A stretch of DNA of 64,000 nt from Petrolisthes cinctipes (Eukaryota; Arthropoda; Malacostraca; Decapoda; Porcellanidae): the NCBI GenBank assembly GCA_033782935.1, contig JAWQEG010000710.1, positions 3,286,001 to 3,350,000 of the forward strand, read 5' to 3'. Position numbers and translations under genes: made by a program. Positions 12,701 to 23,382 of the stretch are shown one piece after another. Under the pieces are notes generated by a model that saw only the letters and a program-made list of their open reading frames with translations, was not told the DNA's origin and made no database searches. Position 1 is the stretch's first letter. Each line of letters begins with the position of its first letter.

Positions 12701-13170
12701 AGACCCAAAAATATCGAATTTTTGGGTGTTTTGAACTTGAATTTGAGATATAAACGAGTACAGAAGATGCATGCACATATCGACTTTTGGGCACCTAAAA
12801 TATCGATTTTGAGCATGTTTTGAGCCTATATTTTGAAAACATTTTAGCACTGAGTAGGCATGTACACATCGCTTCTGGGACCCCAAAATATCGAATTTTC
12901 GGGTGTTTAGGGCCAGAATTTGAGATATAAACGGGTACAGAAGATGCATGCACATATCGACTTTTCGGCACCTAAAAGATCGATTTTCAGTATGTTTTTG
13001 GCCTGTATTTTGAAAATACTCTAACACGGAGTAGGCATGTACAGATCGCTTCTGGGACCCCTAAATATCGAATTTTCGGGTGTTTTGGGCCTTAATTTGA
13101 GATATCGACTTTTTGGCACCTAAAATATCGATTTTTAGCATGTTTTGAGCCTATATTTTGAAAACATTCT
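12701..13170. repeat. Spacer monomers between the two large block copies
   Basis: About 470 bp separate the two copies. They are ordinary monomers: a long one of the GAGACCC / TTTGAACTTGAATTTG / TATAAACGAGTACAG type, a long one with CGACTTTTCGGCACC, and a short CGACTTTTTGGCACC one. They resemble monomers near 4920-5050 and 5600-5850. Nothing else is present. Confidence 0.85.
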
Positions 13171-15518
13171 AGCACTGAGTAGGCATGTACAGATTGCTTC
13201 TGGGACCCCAAAATATTGAATTTTCGGCTGTTTTGAGCCTTAATTCAAGATATAAACGGATACAGAAGATACATGCACATATTGACTTTGGGCATCTAAA
13301 ATATCGATTTTCAGCATGTTTTGGGCCTGTATTTTGAAAATACTTTAACACGGAGTAGGCAGGTACAGATCGCTTCTGGGACCCCAAAATATCGAATTTT
13401 CGGGTGTTTTGAGCCTGAATTTGAGGTATAAACGGGTACTGAAGATGCATGCACATATCGACTTTTGGGCACCTAAAACATCGATTTTGAGCATGTTTTG
13501 GGCCTGTAGTTTGAAAATACTCTAACACGGAGCAGGCATGTACAGATCGCTTCTGGGACCCCAAAATATCGAATTTTCGGGGTTTTGGGCCTGAATTTGA
13601 GATATCGCCTTTACGCACCTAAAATATCGATTTTTAGCATGTTTTTGAGCCTATATTTTGAAAATATTCTAGCACTGAGTAGGCATGTACAGATTGCTTC
13701 AGGGACCCCAAAATATTGAATTTTCGGGTGTTTTGAGCCTGAATTTGAGATATAAACGGGTACAGAAGATACATGCACATATTGACTTTGGGCATCTAAA
13801 ATATCGATTTTCAGCATGTTTTGGCATGAATTTTGAAAATACTCTAACACGGAGTAGGCATGTACAGATCGCTTCTGGGACCCCTAAATATCGAATTTTC
13901 GGGTGTGTAGGGCCTTAATTTGAGATATCGACTTTTTGGCACCTAAAATATCGATTTTTAGCATGTTTTTAGCCTATATTTTGAAAATATTCTAGCACTG
14001 AGTAGACATGTACAGATTGCTTCAGGGACCCCAAAATATTGAATTTTCGGGTATTTTGAGCCTGAATTTGAGATATAAACGGGTACAGAAGATACATGCA
14101 CATATTGACTTTGGGCATCTAAAATATCGATTTTCAGCATGTTTTGGCATGTATTTTGAAAATACTCTAACACGGAGTAGGCATGTACAGATCGTTTCTG
14201 GGACCCCAAAATATCGAATTTTCGGGTGTTTTGGGCCTGAATTTGAGATATCGCCTTTACGCACCTAAAATATCGATTTTTAGCATGTTTTGAGCCTATA
14301 TTTTGAAAATATTCTAGCACTGACTAGGCATGTACAGATCGCTTCTGAGACCCAAAAATATCTAATTTTTGGGTGTTTTGAACTTGAATTTGAGATATAA
14401 ACGAGTACAGAAGGTGCATGCACATATCGACTTTTGGGCACCTAAAATATCGATTTTGAGCATGTTTTGAGCCTATATTTTGAAAACATTATAGCACTGA
14501 GTAGGCATGTACAGATCGCTTCTGGGACCCCTAAATATCGAATTTTCGGGTGTTTTGGGCCTTAATTTGAGATATCGACTTATTGGCACCTAAAATATCG
14601 ATTTTTGGCATGTTTTTAGCCTATATTTTGAAAATATTCTAGCACTGAGTAGACATGTACAGATTGCTTCTGGGACCCCAAAATATTGAATTTTCGGGTG
14701 TTTTGAGACTGAATTTGAGATATAAACGGGTACAGAATATACATGCACATATTGACTTTGGGCATCTAAAATATCGATTTTCAGCATGTTTTGGGCATGT
14801 ATTTTGAAAATACTCTAACACGGAGTAGGCATGTACAGATCGCTTCTGGGACCCCAAAATATCGAATTTTCGGGTGTTTTGAGCCTGAATTTGAGATATA
14901 AACGAGTATAGAAGATGCATACACATATTGACTTTGGGCACCAAAAATATTAATTTTAGCATGTTTTTAGCCTATATTTTGAAAATATTCTAGCACGGAG
15001 TAGGCATGTACAGATTGCTTCTGGGACCGCAAAATATCGAATTTTCGGGTGTTTAGGTCCAGAATTTGAGATATAAACGGGTACAGAAGATGCATGCACA
15101 TATCGACTTTTGGGCACCTAAAAGATCGATTTTCAGTATGTTTTTGGCCTGTATTTTGAAAATACTCTAACACGGAGTAGGCATGTACAGATCGCTTCTG
15201 GGACCCCTAAATATCGAATTTTCGGGTGTTTTGGGCCTTAATTTGAGATATCGACTTTTTGGCACCTAAAATATCGATTTTTAGCATGTTTTTAGCCTAT
15301 ATTTTGAAAATATACTAGCACTGAGTAGGCATGTACAGATTGCTTCTGGAATCCCAAAATATTGAATTTTCGGGAGTTTTGAGCCTGAATTTGAGATATA
15401 AACGTGTAACGAAGATGCATGCACATATCGACTTTTTGGCACCTAAAACATCGATTTTAAGCATGTTTTGCCCCTGTATTTTGAAAATACTCTAACACGG
15501 AGTAGGCATGTACAGATC

Positions 15519-18500
15519 GCTTCTGTGACCCCAAAATATCGAAATTTCGGGTGTTTAGGGCCAGAATTTGAGATATAAACGGGTACTGAAGATGCATGCA
15601 CATATCGACTTTTAGGCACCTAAAACATCGATTTTGAGACTGTTTTGGGCCTGTATTTTGTAAATACTCTAACACGGAGTAGGCATGTACAGATGGCTTC
15701 TGGGACCCCTAAATATCGAATTTTCGGGTGTTTTGGGCCTTAATTTGAGATATCGACTTTTTGGCACCTAAAATATCGATTTTTTGCATGTTTTTTGCCT
15801 ATATTTTGAAAATATTCTAGCACTGAGTAGGCATGTACAGATTGCTTCTGGGACCCCAAAATATAGAGTTTTCGGGTGTTTAGGGCCAGAATTTGAGATA
15901 TAAACGGGTACAGAAGATGCATGCACATATCGAATTTTGGGCACCTAAAAGATCGATTTTCAGTATGTTTTTGGCCTGTATTTTGAAAATACTCTAACAC
16001 GGAGTAGGCATGTACAGATCGCTTCTGGGACCCCTAAATATCGAATTTTCGGGTGTTTTGGGACTGAATTTGAGATATCGACTTTTTGACACCTAAAGGA
16101 TCGTTTTTTAGCATGTTTTTAGCCTATATTTTGAAAATATTCTAGCACTGAGTAGGCATGAACAGATCGCTTCTGGGACCCCAAAATATCGAATTTTCGG
16201 GTGTTTAGGGCCTTAATTTGAGATATCGACTTTTTGGCACCTAAAATATCGATTTTTAGCATGTTTTAAGCCTATATTATGAAAATATTCTAGCACTGAG
16301 TAGGCATGTATAGATTGCTTCTGGGACCCCAAAATATCGAATTTTCGGGAGTTTTGAGCCTGAATTTGAGATATAAACGGGTAACGAAGATGCATGCACA
16401 TATCGACTTTTTGGCACCTAAAACATCGATTTTAAGCATGTTTTGGGCCTGTATTTTGAAAATACTCTAACACGGAGTAGGCATGTACAGATCGCTTCTG
16501 GGACCCCTAAATATCGAATTTTCGGGTGTTTTGGGCCTTAGTTTGAGATATCGACTTTTTGGCACCTAAAATATCGATTTTCAGCATGTTTTGATCCTAT
16601 ATTTTGAAAATATTCTAGCACTGAGTAGGCATGTACAGATTGCTTCTGGGACCCCAAAATATTGAATTTTCGGTTGTTTTGAGCCTTAATTTAAGATATA
16701 AACGGATACCGAAGATACATGCACATTTTGACTTTGGGCATCTAAAATATCGATTTTCAGCATGTTTTGGGCCTGTATTTTGAAAATACTCTAACACGGA
16801 GTAGGCATGTACAGATCGCTTCTGGGACCCCAAAATATCGAATTTTCGGGTGTTTTGAGCCTGAATTTGAGATATAAACGGGTACTGAAGATGCATGCAC
16901 ATATCGACTTTTGGGCATCTAAAACATCGATTTTGAGCATGTTTTGGGCCTGTATTTTGAAAATACTCTAACACGGAGTAGGCATGTACAGATCGCTTCT
17001 GGGACCCCAAAATATCGAATTTTCGGGGTTTTGGGCCTGAATTTGAGATATCGCCTTTACGCACCTAAAATATCGATTTTGAGCATGTTTTGAGCCTATA
17101 TTTTTAAAACATTCTAGCACTGAGTAGGCATGTGCAGATCGCTTCTGGGACCCCTAAATATCGAATATTCTGGAGAATGTGTTTTGGGACTGAAATTGAG
17201 ATATCGACTTTTTGGCACCTAAATTACCGATTTTTAGCATGTTTTTAGCCAATATTATGAAAATATACTAGCACTGAGTAGGCATGTACAGATTGCTTCT
17301 GGAATCCAAAAATATTGAATTTTCGGGTGTTTTGAGCCTGAATTTGAGATATAAACGGGTACAGAAGATGCATGCACTTATCGACTTTTGGGCACCTAAA
17401 ACATCGATTTTGAGCATGTTTTGCCCCTGTAATTTGAAAATACTCGAACACGGAGTAGGCATGTACCGATCACTTCTGTGACCCCAAAATATCGAAATTT
17501 CGGGTGTTTAGGGCCACAATTTGAGATATAAACGGGTACTGAAGATGCATGCACATATCGACTTTTAGGCACCTAAAACATCGATTTTGAGACTGTTTTG
17601 GGCCTGTATTTTGTAAATACTCTAACACGGAGTAGGCATGTACAGATGGCTTCTGGGACCCCTAAATATCGAATTTTCGGGTGTTTTGGGCCTTAATTTG
17701 AGATATCGACTTTTTTTCACCTAAAATATCGATTTTTTGCATGTTTTTAGCCTATATTTTGAAAATATTCTAGCACTGAGTAGGCATGTACAGATTGCTT
17801 CTGGGACCCCAAAATATTGAATTTTCGGGTGTTTAGGGCCAGAATTTGAGATATAAACGGGTACAGAAGATGCATGCACATATCGAATTTTGGGCACCTA
17901 AAAGATCGATTTTCAGTATGTTTTTGGCCTGTATTTTGAAAATACTCTAACACGGAGTAGGCATGTACAGATCGCTTCTGTGACCTCTAAATATCGAATT
18001 TTCGGGTGTTTTGGGACTGAATTTGAGATATCGACTTTTTGACACCTAAAGGATCGTTTTTTAGCATGTTTTTAGCCTATATTTTGAAAAAATTCTAGCA
18101 CTGACTAGGCATGAACAGATCGCTTCTGGGACCCCAAAATATCGAATTTTTGGGTGTTTAGGGCCTTAATTTGAGATATCGACTTTTTGGCACCTAAAAT
18201 ATCGATTTTTAGTATGTTTTTAGCCTATATTTTGAAAATATTCTAGCACTGACTAGGCATGTATAGATTGCTTCTGGGACCCCAAAATATTGAATTTTTG
18301 GGTGTTTTGAGCCTGAATTTGAGATATAAACGGGTACAGAAGATACATGCACATGTTGGTTTTGGACATCTAAAATGTCGATTTTCAGCATGTTTTGGGC
18401 ATGTATTTTGAAAATACTCTAACACGGAGTAGGCATGTACAGATCGCTTCTGGGACCCCAAAATATCGAATTTTCGGGTGTTTGGAGCCTGAATTTGAGA

Positions 18501-18946
18501 TATAAACGGGTACTGAAGATGCATGCACATATCGACTTTTGGGCACCTAAAACATCGATTTTGAGTATGTTTTGGGCCTGTATTTTTAATATACTCGAAC
18601 ACATAATAGGCATGTACAGATCGCTTCTGGGACCCCAAAATATCGAATTTTCGGGTGTTTTGAGCTTGAATTTGAGATATCGCCTTTACGCACCTAAAAT
18701 ATCGATTTTTAGCATGTTTTGAGCCTATACTTTGAAAATATTCTAGCACTGAGTAGGCATGTACAGATTGCTTCTGGGACCCCAAAATATCGAATTTTCG
18801 GGTGTTTAGGGCCAGAATTTGAGATATAAACGGGTACTGAAGATGCATGAACATATCGACTTTTGGGCACCTAAAACATCGATTTTGAGCATGTTTTGGG
18901 CCTGTATTTTGAAAATACTCTAACACGGAGTAGGCATGTACAGATC
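15519..18946. repeat. 3428-bp higher-order unit, copy 1
   Basis: GCTTCTGTGACCCC at 15519 recurs at 18947. Its length fits 11 long plus 10 short monomers plus the 6-bp gain at 17163. Shared markers include GATTTTGAGACTGTTTTGG, CACCTAAAGGATCG and the CATAATAGGCATG variant near 18601. The true homology starts slightly upstream, near 15476. Confidence 0.92.
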
Positions 18947-21900
18947 GCTTCTGTGACCCCAAAATATCGAAATTTCGGGTGTTTAGGGCCAGAATTTGAG
19001 ATATAAACGGGTACTGAAGATGCATGCACATATCGACTTTTAGGCACCTAAAACATCGATTTTGAGACTGTTTTGGGCCTGTATTTTGTAAATACTCTAA
19101 CACGGAGTAGGCATGTACAGATGGCTTCTGGGACCCCTAAATATCGAATTTTCGGGTGTTTTGGGCCTTAATTTGAGATATCGACTTTTTGGCACCTAAA
19201 ATATCGATTTTTTGCATGTTTTTTGCCTATATTTTGAAAATATTCTAGCACTGAGTAGGCATGTACAGATTGCTTCTGGGACCCCAAAATATAGAGTTTT
19301 CGGGTGTTTAGGGCCAGAATTTGAGATATAAACGGGTACAGAAGATGCATGCACATATCGAATTTTGGGCACCTAAAAGATCGATTTTCAGTATGTTTTT
19401 GGCCTGTATTTTGAAAATACTCTAACACGGAGTAGGCATGTACAGATCGCTTCTGGGACCCCTAAATATCGAATTTTCGGGTGTTTTGGGACTGAATTTG
19501 AGATATCGACTTTTTGACACCTAAAGGATCGTTTTTTAGCATGTTTTTAGCCTATATTTTGAAAATATTCTAGCACTGAGTAGGCATGAACAGATCGCTT
19601 CTGGGACCCCAAAATATCGAATTTTCGGGTGTTTAGGGCCTTAATTTGAGATATCGACTTTTTGGCACCTAAAATATCGATTTTTAGCATGTTTTAAGCC
19701 TATATTATGAAAATATTCTAGCACTGAGTAGGCATGTATAGATTGCTTCTGGGACCCCAAAATATCGAATTTTCGGGAGTTTTGAGCCTGAATTTGAGAT
19801 ATAAACGGGTAACGAAGATGCATGCACATATCGACTTTTTGGCACCTAAAACATCGATTTTAAGCATGTTTTGGGCCTGTATTTTGAAAATACTCTAACA
19901 CGGAGTAGGCATGTACAGATCGCTTCTGGGACCCCTAAATATCGAATTTTCGGGTGTTTTGGGCCTTAGTTTGAGATATCGACTTTTTGGCACCTAAAAT
20001 ATCGATTTTTAGCATGTTTTAATCCTATATTTTGAAAATATTCTAGCACTGAGTAGGCATGTACAGATTGCTTCTGGGACCCCAAAATATTGAATTTTCG
20101 GTTGTTTTGAGCCTTAATTTAAGATATAAACGGATACCGAAGATACATGCACATTTTGACTTTGGGCATCTAAAATATCGATTTTCAGCATGTTTTGGGC
20201 CTGTATTTTGAAAATACTCTAACACGGAGTAGGCATGTACAGATCGCTTCTGGGACCCCAAAATATCGAATTTTCGGGTGTTTTGAGCCTGAATTTGAGA
20301 TATAAACGGGTACTGAAGATGCATGCACATATCGACTTTTGGGCATCTAAAACATCGATTTTGAGCATGTTTTGGGCCTGTATTTTGAAAATACTCTAAC
20401 ACGGAGTAGGCATGTACAGATCGCTTCTGGGACCCCAAAATATCGAATTTTCGGGGTTTTGGGCCTGAATTTGAGATATCGCCTTTACGCACCTAAAATA
20501 TCGATTTTGAGCATGTTTTGAGCCTATATTTTTAAAACATTCTAGCACTGAGTAGGCATGTGCAGATCGCTTCTGGGACCCCTAAATATCGAATATTCTG
20601 GAGAATGTGTTTTGGGACTGAAATTGAGATATCGACTTTTTGGCACCTAAATTATCGATTTTTAGCATGTTTTTAGCCAATATTATGAAAATATACTAGC
20701 ACTGAGTAGGCATGTACAGATTGCTTCTGGAATCCAAAAATATTGAATTTTCGGGTGTTTTGAGCCTGAATTTGAGATATAAACGGGTACAGAAGATGCA
20801 TGCACTTATCGACTTTTGGGCACCTAAAACATCGATTTTGAGCATGTTTTGCCCCTGTAATTTGAAAATACTCGAACACGGAGTAGGCATGTACAGATCA
20901 CTTCTGTGACCCCAAAATATCGAAATTTCGGGTGTTTAGGGCCACAATTTGAGATATAAACGGGTACTGAAGATGCATGCACATATCGACTTTTAGGCAC
21001 CTAAAACATCGATTTTGAGACTGTTTTGGGCCTGTATTTTGTAAATACTCTAACACGGAGTAGGCATGTACAGATGGCTTCTGGGACCCCTAAATATCGA
21101 ATTTTCGGGTGTTTTGGGCCTTAATTTGAGATATCGACTTTTTTTCACCTAAAATATCGATTTTTTGCATGTTTTTAGCCTATATTTTGAAAATATTCTA
21201 GCACTGAGTAGGCATGTACAGATTGCTTCTGGGACCCCAAAATATTGAATTTTCGGGTGTTTAGGGCCAGAATTTGAGATATAAACGGGTACAGAAGATG
21301 CATGCACATATCGAATTTTGGGCACCTAAAAGATCGATTTTCAGTATGTTTTTGGCCTGTATTTTGAAAATACTCTAACACGGAGTAGGCATGTACAGAT
21401 CGCTTCTGTGACCTCTAAATATCGAATTTTCGGGTGTTTTGGGACTGAATTTGAGATATCGACTTTTTGACACCTAAAGGATCGTTTTTTAGCATGTTTT
21501 TAGCCTATATTTTGAAAAAATTCTAGCACTGACTAGGCATGAACAGATCGCTTCTGGGACCCCAAAATATCGAATTTTTGGGTGTTTAGGGCCTTAATTT
21601 GAGATATCGACTTTTTGGCACCTAAAATATCGATTTTTAGTATGTTTTTAGCCTATATTTTGAAAATATTCTAGCACTGACTAGGCATGTATAGATTGCT
21701 TCTGGGACCCCAAAATATTGAATTTTTGGGTGTTTTGAGCCTGAATTTGAGATATAAACGGGTACAGAAGATACATGCACATATTGGTTTTGGACATCTA
21801 AAATGTCGATTTTCAGCATGTTTTGGGCATGTATTTTGAAAATACTCTAACACGGAGTAGGCATGTACAGATCGCTTCTGGGACCCCAAAATATCGAATT

Positions 21901-22374
21901 TTCGGGTGTTTGGAGCCTGAATTTGAGATATAAACGGGTACTGAAGATGCATGCACATATCGACTTTTGGGCACCTAAAACATCGATTTTGAGTATGTTT
22001 TGGGCCTGTATTTTTAATATACTCGAACACATAATAGGCATGTACAGATCGCTTCTGGGACCCCAAAATATCGAATTTTCGGGTGTTTTGAGCTTGAATT
22101 TGAGATATCGCCTTTACGCACCTAAAATATCGATTTTTAGCATGTTTTGAGCCTATACTTTGAAAATATTCTAGCACTGAGTAGGCATGTACAGATTGCT
22201 TCTGGGACCCCAAAATATCGAATTTTCGGGTGTTTAGGGCCAGAATTTGAGATATAAACGGGTACTGAAGATGCATGAACATATCGACTTTTGGGCACCT
22301 AAAACATCGATTTTGAGCATGTTTTGGGCCTGTATTTTTTCAATACTCTAACACAGAGTAGGCATGTACAGATC
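18947..22374. repeat. 3428-bp higher-order unit, copy 2
   Basis: Adjacent second copy. It is nearly identical to copy 1, with isolated changes such as ATTACCGATTTTTAGC near 17225 against ATTATCGATTTTTAGC near 20653. Homology ends near 22331, where GTATTTTTTCAATACTC rejoins the sequence found at 11650 in the shorter block copy. Confidence 0.92.
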
Positions 22375-23382
22375 GCTTCTGGGACCCCAAAATATTGAAT
22401 TTTCGGGTGTTTTGAGACTGAATTTTAGATATAAACGGGTACAGAAGATACATGCACATATTGACTTTGGGCATCTAAAATATCGATTTTCAGCATGTTT
22501 TGGGCATGTATTTTGAAAATACTCTAACACGGAGTAGGCATGTACAGATCGCTTCTGGGACCCCAAAATATCGAATTTTCGGGTGTTTAGGGCCAGAATT
22601 TGAGATATAAACGGGTACAGAAGATGCATGCACATATCGACTTTTGGGCACCTAAAAGATCGATTTTCAGTATGTTTTTGGCCTGTATTTTGAAAATACT
22701 CTAACACGGAGTAGGCATGTACAGATCGCTTCTGGGACCCCTAAATATCGAATTTTCGGGTGTTTTGGGCCTTAATTTGAGATATCGACTTTTTGGCACC
22801 TAAAATATCGATTTTTATTATGTTTTGAGCCTATATTTTGAAAACATTCTAGCACTGAGTAGGCATGTACAGATCGCTTCTGGGACCCCAAAATATCGAA
22901 TTTTCGGGTGTTTTGAGCCTGAATTTGAGATATAAACGGGTACAGAAGATACATGCACATATTGACTTTGGGCATCTAAAATATCGATTTTCAGCATGTT
23001 TTGGGCATGTATTTTGAAAATACTCTAACGCGGAGTAGGCATGTACAGATCGCTTCTGGGTCCCCAAAATATCGAATTTTCAGGTCGTTAGGGCCAGAAT
23101 TTGAGATATAAACGGGTACTGAAGATGCATGCACATATCGACTTTTGGGCACCTAAAACATCGATTTTGAACATGTTTTGGGCCTGTATTTTGTCAATAC
23201 TCTAACAAGGAGTAGGCATGTACAGATCGCTTCAGGGACCCCAAAATATCGAATTTTCGGATGTTTTGGGCCTGAATTTGTGATATCGCCTTTACGCACC
23301 TAAAATATCGATTTTTAGCATGTTTTGAGCCTATGTTTTGAAAATATTCTAGCACTGACTAGGCATGTACAGATCGCTTCTG

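Larger units (their letters stand above)
13171..23382. repeat. Large block duplication, longer copy (10.2 kb)
   Basis: Second copy of the 6390-12700 block. Relative to that copy it has one more short monomer (148 bp, about 16215-16362), one more dimer (325 bp, about 17843-18167) and a second 3428-bp unit. These add to 3901 bp, exactly the length difference (10,212 minus 6,311). A patch at 13885-13949 differs from its partner at six sites while its flanks agree closely. Confidence 0.9.

Noticed and set aside
12701..13170. A possible non-satellite insert between the two large block copies
   Set aside because: Read base by base it is only ordinary long and short monomers of subtypes present elsewhere.
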